Below are positions 25,870 through 37,318 of a DNA stretch of 64,000 nucleotides, piece by piece (the stretch's first letter is position 1; each line of letters begins with the position of its first letter). The stretch covers positions 18,665,501 to 18,729,500 of the forward strand of contig NC_087151.1 of NCBI RefSeq assembly GCF_035594125.1, written 5' to 3'. The position numbers and the translations under genes are program-made. The notes beneath the pieces are model-generated. The model did not search any database. It saw only the letters and a program-made list of their open reading frames with translations, and was not told the DNA's origin. This DNA comes from Scylla paramamosain (lineage: Eukaryota > Arthropoda > Malacostraca > Decapoda > Portunidae).

Positions 25870-27570
25870 AGAAGCTTAACAGCGATGATAAGGGCATGGA
25901 AGGAAGAAACAGAAGTGGGTGGCGACAATGTAAAACAGATATCCAATGATATAATAGAGATGGAAAGGGAAAAAGAAAACAAAGAACTGAGAAGAGGTGA
26001 CAAAAATAGTGGACTTAAATAAGAAATACTGTGAAGAGATTAAGAAACTCAAGAAAGAGAATGAAGAATTAAAGAAAACTTTGCAAGAGAGGTTAGGGTT
26101 GGAGGAGTGAGAGTTAGTTACAGAGGAAGTCAAAGGTTGGAAAGAGAGAGAACAGCAAAAGGTGGACATGGAGGACATAACAAGGCAACAGCAACAGAAA
26201 CAACAAGGATATGGAAAAGCAAGTGATTAAAATAATAAAGGAAAAAAGTAATCTTGTGAGAGACACAGTACAGAGAAAGATGTGTATGGTGGTATTTGGG
26301 GTCAAGGAAAAGAACCTACCCATGAAAACAGCTAGAGAGAAAGAAGTGAAAAGAACTAAGGAAATTATAGCACAAGTGGCAGAGGAAGGAGAGGGGAGAG
26401 TCGAACAAATTGAAGAGGTTTACAGGATCGGAAAGTATGACAAAAATAGAACAAAGCCAATGTAAAACAAGAATCATGTCACAAACAGCAGCAGAACATG
26501 TCTTGCAAAGAACAGGAAAATTGGCAAAAGCAAAAGGATTGAAGGAAATATGGATAAAAAGAGACATGAACGAAGAATAGAGAAGTAAACTAAAAGTCAA
26601 AAAATGAATAGAGAACACAGGAAAGTTGTGGACATGAAAGTGAGGAAATGGTGGCACAAAGATGCCACACAAGACCACCAAACAGAAGTTTAAAGATTAT
26701 GTATACTAATGTAGATGGTTTGGTGTCCAGCCTACTGGAACTTGAAGACTATTTAAAGAACAATAAACCAGATGTGGTATGTTTAACAGGAACCAAACTA
26801 GAAGAGGAAATAAAGTTGGGATTTGCAAAGGAAGGATACAGTACATGGAAGAGGGACAGAAAAGGAAAGGGAAGAGAAGTGATGATATTGGTAAGAAAAG
26901 GATATTGTTGTTGAGGAAGTGGAATATGGTGATGGAATGGTAGAAACAATGAGTGTTGTGATTAAGATCAAAAGATGTGAAAAAAGGAAAATCATTGTGA
27001 AATACATACCACCAAAAACTAATGCATGGTAGACTAATAAGTTCAAAAGTATGCAACTAGATACAAAAAAATAGTATGGAGGAAATGATAAGGAAAGGTA
27101 ACAAAGTACTCTTAGTAGGTGACTTCAACACTAAAAGAATTAACTGAGAGGAGATGGAAGTAACAGAAAATGTTGGCACATGGAGTGAAGAACTTATGCA
27201 AACCATGATGATGAATACAACGAGACAGTGGGTGAATGAGCCTATAAGATGTAGAAGAGAAGAAGAACCATCACAGCTGGATTTAATGTTTATGAAAACC
27301 CCAGAAAGTAGACCAAGTATACATTGTCTGAGTTCAATGGGAAGAAGTGATCATGTGACAATAGAGATAGTACTACAGGAGGAAACAGTGTTGCACAGGA
27401 AAGAACAATACAGAAATTGGAGACAGAACTATGCTAAGGCAAACTTTGCAGAGCTTAGTAAGTTTTATTGAAAAATTAAATGGAAAGAGCAATTTGAAGG
27501 TAAAGTAGTGCAAGAAAAATATGAGATATTTTTGAGCAAGTATAGAGAGAGGATGCAACAGTTTGTACGG
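25870..27570 (+). pseudogene. 5' part of a LINE: coiled-coil ORF1 remnant plus APE endonuclease
   Basis: First come lysine/glutamate-rich frames (KLKKENEELKKTL; KEIIAQVAEEGEG; VYRIGKYDK; IWIKRDMNEE), typical of a non-LTR ORF1 with coiled coil and RNA-binding part. From 26,690 an APE-type endonuclease follows: IMYTNVDGL, PDVVCLTGTKL, GDFN at about 27,120, LDLMF at about 27,281 and GRSDHV at about 27,341. Frames are interrupted by stops and at least one shift near 26,905. The reverse transcriptase is missing; the element stops before the (CT)n tract. I read it as a 3'-truncated, inactive LINE of the CR1/Jockey group. Confidence 0.65.
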
Positions 27571-27714
27571 TTATAAAATGAAAATTGGGAAACAAGAACG
27601 GTATAATGGCAGGTGTGTAGAAGCAAATAAGAAAAAGGACAGGACATGGAAGAAAATGGCTATGGCCTGTTTTAAGACTATACAAGTGGAAATACCCTGG
27701 TCTGAGGCAATTTT

Positions 27715-27951
<237 letters not shown>

Positions 27952-28097
27952 CAAAAAATAAAAAAGGTGGAGAAACAAGGGGAAAGGGAGATGAATGAAC
28001 AGAAGGTAGCCAAAATCAAATTTGTACATTTGTGTGTGTTTGCATTTGTTTCTTATTTGTATTTTCACAGATTGACCCAAATCTAAATTACCATTTT

Positions 28098-28101
<4 letters not shown>

Positions 28102-28174
<73 letters not shown>
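28102..28174. repeat. (GA)n microsatellite, 73 bp
   Basis: Pure GA run just downstream (minus-strand sense) of the donor of exon-like block f. Confidence 0.98.
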
Positions 28175-28180
<6 letters not shown>

Positions 28181-28195
28181 CAAATACCTACTAAC

Positions 28196-28522
28196 CTGGA
28201 AAGTGGAGTCCTTGATGATAAATTGGCTGGGATCAGCAGGGTGAACTGTGGCAGAAGTTTGGTGCATGGCAAATATGGCTTCAGGATGAGTAAATGGAGA
28301 GGCAGGAGGGAGTGATGGTTGTGGGGGAGATGATGAGTGAGCAGAAGGTGAGAAGGATGAGGAGAAAAAAGGTGATGGTGCAGAGAATGATGAGGAATGG
28401 ACTAATGGGGAAGGGGAAATGTGAGATAATTTTGAGGACTCAAAGGCAGTAATAACAGGTGGTGTAGTGCTGAGGTGAGTATGGTCTGAGGCATGGCCAG
28501 GAGCTGCTGTATGACCAGATTT
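28196..28522 (-). pseudogene. possible host exon f, Ser/Pro-rich (minus strand)
   Basis: On the minus strand, 109 codons are open between an AATTCAG acceptor and a CAG|GTTAGTA donor, phase 0 at both ends. The product would be Ser/Pro/His-rich in its first two thirds (TTPPVITAF, then Ser-Pro runs) and then more ordinary (FTHPEAIFAMH, SQFIIKDSTFQ). Low-complexity composition makes chance openness easier. Splice signals and phases nevertheless fit blocks e and g. If real, the intron before it is about 24 kb and contains most of the mobile elements in the window. Confidence 0.35.
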
Positions 28523-29043
28523 CTGAATTTCCAGTCAAAGTGTCTGGCTAAGAGTTGGAGATCTGGCAGAGAAGCTGTGGCCAGAGGAAGGAGGCTTGGC
28601 TGCTGCACCAGACCCATAGACCACATCTTTGGAGTGGCTTTGGCCTTGAGGTGCAGCCAGGTAGCTGTAGCTCACCACCTGCCAGAGAAAAGCTTTTTTA
28701 ACCTCACTGCCTGCCAGGGAAGAGCTTTTTTAATTTCCATTTTAATCTTACGTGATTAAGGTCATATGATTAATAGTTATACCATCTTCTGTATATCTAG
28801 CCTGGAGGTTGAGATGTGATGGAATTATTCCAAATGTGAATGTATACCATATTAAATCCTTGTCTCTACTTTCCTCCAAATGAGATCCATGGGCCTTGTA
28901 AAAAAAAGTTGGGAGTCCAATCTTTTAAAACTAGTAACTCTAATATTAGAGATTTGAGAGACAGAATGAAGTATAATTAAAGCTTTGATAAGCATTTATA
29001 AATCTGTACATTCTTTCAATTTTTTTTCACCATTTTTGAATGG
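28523..29043. other. no recognisable feature
   Basis: About 520 bp between exon-like block f and the inner inverted repeat. No coding, RNA or mobile-element signal was recognised on either strand. Confidence 0.5.
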
Positions 29044-29329
29044 CATATTGGAGTGATTTGAGTCAGAAATAACAATTTTGAACACTTTTGTTTCTATTTG
29101 TTGGTAATGTGTAATACCACTGATGAGAGACAAACTTTGTGCTTGGAAGGAAAGAACTGACACCCTTTCTCTATAAATTCTGCTTCACTGCATGCCACAA
29201 GTTTTATAATTTATATCAGAACTATTTCTAGACTAACCACTTCATAAGCATAATCATTTTGTCATCACAGTTTTCACTATGCTGCCTTATCACCATTGTG
29301 CTACAGTGATCTCAGATGCTTCTGATTTC

Positions 29330-29727
29330 ATAATGAAAGTTAGGGTTCACTTTAAAACCAGTTGACAACTGATAGTCTAAATTCCAATCCAAGAAATGAA
29401 TTTTGTATCATCAATGAATGAAAGTGCTTGATTGTTCTACAAGTTTGGTGAGGATTGAGGTTGCTGGTTAGTTCTGGGGAGTAGATTAGTAAAATTCTGA
29501 AGAAGTATTTTTTAACTGTCTTCACCCAGGAAAACATGCAGGAAATGCTGGATAGTGAAATTTTTAGAGCAGAAGAGAATGAGAAGCTGAAAGATATTAC
29601 CATAATTAAGGAGATAGTGGAACAGGTGATAGATAGGCTAAGAAAGTTCAAGACACCAAGACCAGATGAAATATATCCCAGAGTAGTTGGGTTTAGGAAG
29701 GGGGATAAAAACCCAGGGAGGAGGTAG
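29330..29727 (+). pseudogene. CR1-like LINE fragment upstream of reverse transcriptase
   Basis: A plus-strand frame reads MQEMLDSEIFRAEEN, IVEQVIDRLRKF and TPRPDEIYPRVV. It matches the segment just before reverse-transcriptase motif 1 in CR1-like LINEs (K..K..GPDEI.PR.L). It stops where the Penelope-like 3' end begins (about 29,695). An exact inverted copy is at 31,228-31,620. It is a fragment only. Confidence 0.6.
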
Positions 29728-30278
29728 GATTCTTTTAATCTCTAACGTTTCAGCTGAATAGCCATCCTCAGAGAGACTGATTTACATGAGTGAAAACACA
29801 CTATTTATAACAACAAACAAAATTTTCTCATATGACATTCGTACAGAGTATTGCCATCCTGGCGTGTACCTCACCTAATTTTATTTTCCTAGTCAGGTGG
29901 CATTATCCGCCTACGTGACGAGCCTTTACTGGGGATTTTCCTTGTACCTGACCTGAGGGCCAATCTGGTGGAATTACCCGCCCACCTGATAAAACCTTCT
30001 CTGTGGTTAATTACTCCCCTAGTTGTTATGAGGGCTGCCTCTATAGCTTTTCTTATTCTTTTCTTCAATCCAACTTTAATTTCTTAGCCTTTTCCCATTT
30101 TGGTAGGTGTTTACATTTTTCTATGTGCAATACAAGGGAGTTTGATGTGTTGCATTTTAAAACATCTTTCCTATGCTCTGCTATTCTTGTTTTAAGTCCC
30201 CTGCCTGTTTCTCCTATGTACTGCTTTGTACAACCTTTGCATGGTATGCTGTACACTACGCTGTTATTATTAACAAGT
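29697..30278 (-). pseudogene. Penelope-like element 3' fragment, minus-strand copy
   Basis: The minus strand reads VVYSIPCKGCTKQYIGETGR, then TRIAEHRKDV and HLPKWEKAKK. These are the GIY and YIG half-motifs and following helix of a Penelope-like GIY-YIG endonuclease. The 3' untranslated end contains CTGAGGA, a GGCT/AGCT hairpin and GAAAC (29,748-29,771, minus), as in the plus-strand copy. Reverse transcriptase is absent from this copy. The YIG motif is intact here but mutated in the partner arm. The element cannot move alone. Confidence 0.75.
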
Positions 30279-30317
30279 GAATGAATGTCCAATAAGGACG
30301 ATTTCATTCTCTACCTT

Positions 30318-31230
30318 TCAGCCCACAGCATGAGAGTCAAATCTGATGTGATTATTGGTTTTTACTTAAGAGCGTTCAGAATTTGCAGCAACAACTTCCT
30401 AGAGCAAGAAATATGATATATCATATCAACTTTCAAAAAGCTGGGTTATCCTGAAGGGCTCCTTGTTAGGCTTAAGAATAAGGCAAAGAAAATAACAACT
30501 GAAAACAAAGAGAATAAAGATCTCTGTACATCCAGCAAAAGAGAGAGTTATACATGTGTACCAAATTCGGACAAGGCTTCCATAATTAACAAATATTTGT
30601 CTAGAACAGGATTAAAAATAGCAACATTAGCGGGAGAGAAAATTGGTGAGCTAACGAGGACTAAAGAGACCGGACTTGTTAATAATAACAGTGTAGTGTA
30701 CAGCATACCATGCAAAGGTTGTACAAAGCAGTACAAATGAGAAACAGGCAGGGGACTTAAAACAAGAATAGCAGAGCATAGGAAAGATGTTTTAAAACAC
30801 AACACATCAAACTCCCTTGTATTGAACATAGAAAAATGTAAACACCTACCAAAATGGGAAGAGGCTAAAGAAATTAAAGTTGGATTGAAGAAAAGAATGA
30901 GAAAAGCTATAGAGGCAGCCCTCATAACAACTAGGGAAGTCATTAACCACAGAGAAGGTTTTATCAGGTGGGCGGGTAATTCCGCCAGATTGGCCCTCAG
31001 GTCAGGTACAAGGAAAATCCCCAGTAAAGGCTCGTCACGTAGGCGAATAATGCCACCTGACTAGGAAAATAAAATTAGGTGAGGTACACGCCAGGATGGC
31101 AATACTCTGTACGAATGTCATATGAGAAAATTTTGTTTGTTGTTATAAATAGTGTGTTTTCACTCATGTAAATCAGTCTCTCTGAGGATGGCTATTCAGC
31201 TGAAACGTTAGAGATTAAAAGAATCCTACC
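30318..31230 (+). pseudogene. Penelope-like element, C-terminal RT region to 3' end
   Basis: Plus-strand frames run from a region after the reverse-transcriptase core (KSDVIIGFYLRAFRIC, KKLGYPEGLLVRLKNKAKK) through VVYSIPCKGCTKQY into the nuclease helix TRIAEHRKDV. They continue to the 3' untranslated region ending at about 31,230. The YIG of the GIY-YIG motif is destroyed by a TGA stop (near 30,738), and another stop interrupts the segment near 30,414. It occupies the spacer and right arm of the inner inverted repeat. The upstream RT catalytic core is missing, so this is a 5'-truncated dead copy. Confidence 0.75.
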
Positions 31231-31909
31231 TCCTCCCTGGGTTTTTATCCCCCTTCCTAAACCCAACTACTCTGGGATATATTTCATCTGGTCTTGGTGT
31301 CTTGAACTTTCTTAGCCTATCTATCACCTGTTCCACTATCTCCTTAATTATGGTAATATCTTTCAGCTTCTCATTCTCTTCTGCTCTAAAAATTTCACTA
31401 TCCAGCATTTCCTGCATGTTTTCCTGGGTGAAGACAGTTAAAAAATACTTCTTCAGAATTTTACTAATCTACTCCCCAGAACTAACCAGCAACCTCAATC
31501 CTCACCAAACTTGTAGAACAATCAAGCACTTTCATTCATTGATGATACAAAATTCATTTCTTGGATTGGAATTTAGACTATCAGTTGTCAACTGGTTTTA
31601 AAGTGAACCCTAACTTTCATTATGAAATCAGAAGCATCTGAGATCACTGTAGCACAATGGTGATAAGGCAGCATAGTGAAAACTGTGATGACAAAATGAT
31701 TATGCTTATGAAGTGGTTAGTCTAGAAATAGTTCTGATATAAATTATAAAACTTGTGGCATGCAGTGAAGCAGAATTTATAGAGAAAGGGTGTCAGTTCT
31801 TTCCTTCCAAGCACAAAGTTTGTCTCTCATCAGTGGTATTACACATTACCAACAAATAGAAACAAAAGTGTTCAAAATTGTTATTTCTGACTCAAATCAC
31901 TCCAATATG
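30674..31909 (-). repeat. right arm of inner inverted repeat
   Basis: Reverse complement of 29,044-30,278. It contains the plus-strand Penelope-like nuclease end and an exact inverted copy of the CR1-like fragment (31,228-31,620, minus). The spacer at 30,279-30,673 is Penelope-like sequence present only once. Confidence 0.9.
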
Positions 31910-32590
31910 TAGGCGGAATGTTCACATTGTTGTTGTTGTTGAGGAGAAACTGTTGTTCTTAGTGAGCTATGAAAGCCCTGACCCATTCATAGCTATGAAT
32001 GTTAAATGGTTCTTAGTTGCGAATGATTTTGCTTTAAAAAATTACCAGCACTAAGATGTTCATAGCCCACTAAGATAAATCTTAGAAGCATCTGGGAATG
32101 TGGCTTCTGGCTCCTCAGGGGTATGTTGTTGTCCGTCATAATAATGAAAGGCTTATGTGTTGTGTAAAAGTAAAATTAAGATAGCAGCCTGTTATTTATG
32201 GATAGCAAGCAGGCTGGAGGGAGGGAGAGTGTGAAGTGTGTGGGTGTCGTGGTGGGGAAGTGTCTCAGTGTGACACGTGAATCACTGCACGAGCTGTCAT
32301 TGGCTGACTCTTCTCGTGCTGCTGTGGCGAGGGAGTTATTCTCTCTGGCCCCAGCAACTGATAGCTATCACTCAAGCGTGACAAAAAGGTTCTGTGGATA
32401 ATTTCACTTGGATGGATTTTGACCCTAATGTGGGGTCCATTCTGATGTCTGCACTCTCTCTCGTCACGTTAGGAAGGTTGGGGATGACAATGCAATAAAA
32501 TAGTAATTTTGACCACAAGGGCACTTAGATCACTCTGGCTCTGGGAACCTCATATAATATCTGATGCAATATGATCATAGGATAGTGCAA
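31910..32590. other. no gene; contains a 117-bp hairpin-forming repeat
   Basis: The pair CTTAGTGAGCTATGAA (31,958-31,973) and TTCATAGCCCACTAAG (32,059-32,074) could form a 16-bp stem with one mismatch. This suggests a small inverted-repeat element. A chance 67-codon ORF at 32,198-32,401 has no recognisable similarity. Nothing else was identified. Confidence 0.45.
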
Positions 32591-32599
32591 TTAATTTTT

Positions 32600-34216
32600 T
32601 TTTTCCCCCTTCCCCCCTTTTTTCTTTTTTCTTTTTTTTTTTTACCTAGGAGGGACACTGGCCATGGGCAACAAAAATCCAATAAAAAAAAAGCCCACTG
32701 TGATGCTAGTTCCAGAAAAGGGTCCAAACCGGTAGTCAAAAATTAAAGGATAAGTGTCTTGAAACCTCCCTCTTGAAGGAATTCAAGTCATAAGAAGGTG
32801 GAAATACAGAAGCAGGTAGGAAGTTCCAGAATTTACCAGAGAAAGGGATGAATGATTGAGAATACCAGTTAACTCTTGCATTAGAGAGGTGGACAGAATA
32901 GGGGTGAGAGAATGAAGAAAGTCTTATGCAGCAAGGCTGCAGGAGGAGGAGAGGCATGCAGTTAGCAAGATCAGAAGAGCAGCTAGCTTGAAAACTGCAG
33001 TAGAAGATAGCTAGAGATGCAATATTGCAGCGATGAACAGAGGCTGAAGACAGTCAGCTGGAAGAGAGGAGTTGATGAGACGAAAAGCTTTTGATTCCAC
33101 CCTGTCTAGAAGAGCAGTAATAGTAGAACCTCCCAGACGTGTGAAGCATACTCCATACATGCACGGATAAGGCCCTTGTACAGAGTTAGCAGTGGGGGGG
33201 GGGGTGAGAAAAACTGGCAGAGATGTCTCAGAACACCTAACTTCATAGAAGCTGTTTTTAGCTAGAGATGAGATGTGAAGTTTCCAGTTCAGATTATAAG
33301 TAAAGGACAGACCGAGGATGTTCAGTGTAGAAGAGGGACAGTTGAGTGTCACTGAAGAAGAGGGGATAGTTGTCTGGAAGGTTGTGTCGAGTTGATAGAT
33401 GGAGGAATTGAGTTTTGAGACAATCAACAATACCAAGTTTGCTCTGCCCCAATCAGAAATTTTAGAAAGATCAGAACTCAGGTGTTTTGTGGCTTCCCTG
33501 CGTGAAATGTTTACTTCTTGAAGGGTTGGATGTCTATAAAAAGATGTGGAGAAGTGCTGGATGGTATCATCAGTGTAGGAGTGGATAGGACAAGAAGTTT
33601 GGTTTAGAAGGTCATTGATGAATAATAAGAAGAGAGTGGGTGCCAGGACAGAATCCTGAGGAACACCACTGTTAATAGATTTAGGAAAAAACAGTGACCA
33701 TCTACCACAGCAGCAACAGAATGGTCAGAAAGGAAACTTGAGATGAAGTTACAGAGAGAAGGACACAAGCCATAGGAAGGTAGTTTGGAAATCAAAGCTT
33801 TGTGCCACACTCTATCAAAAGCTTTTGATATATCCAAGGCAACAGCAAAAGGTTCACCAAAATCTCTAAAAGAGATGACTGAGACTCAGTAAGGAAACCC
33901 AGAAGATCACCAGTAGAGCGGCCTTGACAGAACCCATACGGTGATCAGATAGAAGGTTGTGAAGTGACAGATGTTTAAGAATCTTCCTCTTGAGGAAGAT
34001 TGATTCAAAAACTTTAGATAGGCAGGAAATTAAAGCAATAGGACGGTAGTTTGAGGGATTAGAACAGTCTTCCTTTTTAGGAACAGGCTGAATGTAGGCA
34101 AACTTCCAGCAAGAAGGAAAGGTAGATGTTGACAGAGTTGAAAGAGTTTGACTAGGCAAGGTGCAAGCACGGAGGCACAGTTTTGGAGAACAATAGGAGG
34201 GATCCCATCAGGCAAC
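32600..34216 (-). pseudogene. Jockey-like LINE copy 1, 5'-truncated
   Basis: Read on the minus strand: QNCASVLAPCLVKLFQL, SYRP-type motif NYRPIALISCLSKVFES, DISKAFDRVWHKALISKLP, LSDHSVAAVVDGH, then the thumb/C-terminal part (LNILGLSFTYNLNWK, GGSTITALLDRVESKAFRLI) and PYSVHLSNARVN. Order and spacing fit the reverse transcriptase of a Jockey-like LINE. Frames are broken by indels; the YADD region is disrupted. The 3' end is an A-rich tail on the minus strand (the T-tract at about 32,578-32,643). The 5' end stops at about 34,214 inside the segment that continues in copy 2, giving a typical 5' truncation. Confidence 0.75.
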
Positions 34217-34394
34217 CTTTCAAATCAATAATTAATTAGAAAGTTATTATAATATCTGTACCACTATTTCTTACCATAGATAGTATACATTTAGTTCAGA
34301 TAATACTCCATTCTTGGCATCACACTTATTGAAACATCACACAACATCTCTATAATGGTCAGAAACAAGTCCATGTAGCCATGCACGGTGTGCA
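34217..34394. other. short unassigned spacer
   Basis: About 180 bp between two minus-strand LINE remnants; nothing recognised. Confidence 0.5.
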
Positions 34395-35660
34395 CTGTGT
34401 TGTGTATTTACCTAGGTGTAATTTACAAGGCCCGAGCTACACTCAAGTGGTCCCATCTCCATACCTATACATGTCTAATTTTTCCTTTAGTTTGTGTACA
34501 CTTGTTGCCAAAACTATACATATCTTCTTTTAGTCTATTCCAAACTTCAGTGTGTCTTTGTGGAAAACTATTCTTTGTGTTGTTTAGACATCTTCTTTTC
34601 CCTACTTATGTGAGTGTCCCATTCTACTGTCATGACTGCTTGTCTCTTTTAGTAATGGTTTTGTCATTACCAACTTCCATTTTGTTTGCCAACTTGTAGA
34701 TAGTTATCAAATCTCTTTCTCTCCTTTGTTCCAGTATTGGTAAGTATATTTTTTCTAATCTTTCTTCATAACTTAATTCCTCAAATTCTGCCACCATTTT
34801 TGTTCCTATTGTTTGTATTCTTCCTAGCTTGTTTACATGCTTCTTACATAGAGACTACACAACTGCTGCATATTCCAATCTAGGTCTTATTATCATAGGG
34901 ACTATTTTTCTCATCTTACTTTTTTTCATGAGGTGAGAAGCTGTACTATGTTTCATAGTAATCTGTAAATGTTCCTCATATTCTACCTATATGCTTCTCT
35001 GGTTGGAAGTTATCTGGCTTTACTACTCCTAGATCCTTTTCTTCCTGGATCCTTTTAATATATTTGTTTTCTACCTTGTATGTCCAATGTGGTCTTCTAT
35101 TCACTTCTGCACATCTCCATCATATGACATTTGCTTACATCGAATTTAACTTCCCATTTTTTGCTCCATTCACAAATTTTATTGGTAATTTTGTAGATAT
35201 TCACAGTCTTTGCAACTTTTTATTTCTTTCTGTAATTTAGCATTATCTGCAAATAGGCTGTTGTAGCTATCAATTTTTTTCAGGAATATCATTTATATAA
35301 ACAATGAACAATACCATATTGGTGATAGTACTGACCCTTGTGGCACACCACTCTTTACTGTTTTCCAAACCAACTTTTCATCATTAGCTACTGTTCTCAT
35401 TTCTCATCATTTTAAGTAATTTTCCATCCACTTTATACTTGTCCCATGTAGTCTCTTAATATTTTCAAGTTTCCACATAAGTCTTTCATGGGGGAACCTT
35501 GTCAAAAGCTTTTTATCAGATCTAGTTATATACAGTCCACAAATGCTTCTCTTTCCTACATGATGTCATCACTCTTGAGCTGAAGCTTAATAGATTTGTT
35601 ACACATGATTTTCTTTTCCTGGAGCCATATTGTTTGTCTGTTATTATTCCTTCTTTTATA
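34395..35660 (-). pseudogene. CR1-like LINE reverse-transcriptase remnant
   Basis: Minus-strand frames, with many stops and shifts, read KAFDKVPHERLMWKLENI, VKSGVPQGSVLSPI, SLFADNAKLQKEI, MIRPRLEYAAVV, KKHVNKLGRIQ and SYEERLEKIYLP. These are, in order, reverse-transcriptase motifs around the first catalytic Asp, the PQGSVLSP block, a decayed F-A-D-D (here FADN) and the conserved C-terminal RPRLEYA region of CR1-group LINEs. The 3' end near 34,395 carries a TGTATTTACCTAGG motif common at the ends of abundant decapod LINEs (recollection, not checked). Inactive. Confidence 0.65.
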
Positions 35661-36700
35661 AGAATTCTGCTGCCCATTGTGTATGTGTGTGTGTGTGTGT
35701 GTGTGTGGGGAGGGGGACAGAATTTGATAATGACACTGACATTACAGTTGTTACTCTCCCTTCATAATGTGCAATTAGTGATTGGGTGCCAATTATACCA
35801 GAGACACTCTTCAGTGAATTCTTTCACTCATAATACCCCATAATCAATGATCTAGTGCCTCTAAATATTACAGTAATAAAATTATTTTGTAATCACCTTT
35901 CAACAAGCATTACCTACTCAGCTAGACTACCAGTATGCAGAAACTTCTGCTAGCCCCTAAGCAACGGGTTTTTTGTGCAGAAACCTCTTCTTGTAATGAG
36001 TTTTTAGAGAAAAATAACTCTTATTCCTAGTTATATCTCATTTAGTACAGATTCTAGAATAATGAAACTTACAGCATAAGAAGCACCTATCCTTCTCCAT
36101 TCTAGTGGTACTTTTGTCTGACTCATTATTTTAGTTCAACAGGAAGTAAAGGTGTGTTCATTATGCTGGATGTAGTACTGGCTACAGCTCACTTGCCCCA
36201 CCTGCCCTCACTGCTTTCCCCACATATCAAAAGGAATGTTCTTCCACTGTGACTCCTTGTTTAACAGCACTTAATGGGAGTGGATGAGGTTAGCTTGCAT
36301 TTGCACTTAGCCATTCATTAGGATGAGGGCAGATCACCTCCTTCCATGATACTTGCCTTGTATAGAATACCAGATGGCAAGTCACTAAAAGTGGTAGGGA
36401 GCAGCTTTGTAAATGTTGCTAAGTAATGTTCAAAATATCTCTCTCCCACTTTCATTTTGATTTAAGGATTGAAAATCATGAGGCACATACATTCATTACC
36501 CATCAGAGCCCTGAAATGCACACCACTGTGTTGCTTGTTGCTCAGGGGGTTAAAATTATTGATACCTGTGAGATGTTACTCTAAAAACTGGAAAAATAAA
36601 TAACAGGCAGCTCTAAATAAATTATATACTGTCGACAAATAACAACAGTAGCTTATGTAAAAAGGAACATAAATGCTTGGTACACATTTTTAGACCTCAG
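35661..36700. other. intergenic or intronic DNA without recognisable genes
   Basis: Contains a (GT)n tract at about 35,683-35,708 next to a G-rich stretch. Otherwise no coding, RNA or mobile-element signal was recognised. Confidence 0.5.
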
Positions 36701-36833
36701 CTAGGATGTGAAAACATGAGCTAAAGCTAAACTAGATGTGATGTACTTTATGATTATGTCAGCTAAAGGCTTGTCCTTTAAGCTTGTCAGATCTGGTTTC
36801 AATCCCTGGTCACATCCACTTCCCATGTTTATA
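36701..36833 (+). mobile_element. tRNA-like SINE, copy 1
   Basis: Homologous to 37,185-37,318 over about 130 bp (shared ATGAGCYAAAGCTA, GATGT-rich middle, TCACATCYACYTCCC end). A GGTTTCAATCCC stretch resembles the polymerase III B box. No A box is well preserved here. Confidence 0.45.
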
Positions 36834-37184
36834 CATTTTTTTTTTTCATAATTTTTAATTTTGTAATAGGAAATGTATTTCTTTGTTTAACTATGACATT
36901 GGCAACATGGTGGTGGGATGGTCTTAAAAGATTTCATATAGGGGAAAGAATAAAGCCTAGTATGAACTTATGATGGCATTGTTTTGTTGCGTCAAACAGG
37001 AAATGAGTGTCCCACCCAAAAAAGGGAGAAAACATGAATGGAGCAGGGGCTTCCTAGTGAATACTCTGGTAAACCTTGCAAGACCAGAACCACACTTCCC
37101 AGACACACACTTTGGATTGTTTGGATACTTATTGTACCACATTAAATTAACGAAACATCAGAAATTAACCTAGAAGGAAGAGCC
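36834..37184. other. no recognisable feature
   Basis: About 350 bp between the two SINE-like copies. A 67-codon plus-strand ORF (36,970-37,173) has no recognised similarity. Confidence 0.45.
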
Positions 37185-37318
37185 ATGTAATGCAGTGATA
37201 GGACACAAATATGAGCCAAAGCTAGATTAGCTGTGAGGTACCTCATGGTCCAGTTAGTTAAGGCTTGGTATTCTGGTATGTTCATTCCTGGTTCAGTCCC
37301 TGATCACATCTACCTCCC
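37185..37318 (+). mobile_element. tRNA-like SINE, copy 2
   Basis: TGGTCCAGTTAGTTAAGGC (37,245-37,263) resembles a polymerase III A box. GGTTCAGTCCC (37,290-37,300) resembles a B box, at tRNA-like spacing. The 3' end abuts the T-tract that is the tail of the minus-strand LINE copy 2. No complete cloverleaf was drawn, so a functional tRNA gene is unlikely. Confidence 0.5.

Larger units (their letters stand above)
29044..30278 (+). repeat. left arm of inner inverted repeat
   Basis: This 1,235-bp arm is the reverse complement of 30,674-31,909, with a 395-bp spacer. The outer 680 bp (LINE fragment and flank) look identical between arms over several hundred bases. The inner part, coding for the Penelope-like nuclease, shows clearly more differences (around six in one 120-bp stretch). 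The arms end sharply at CATATTGG outside and at TAACAAGT inside. Confidence 0.9.
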
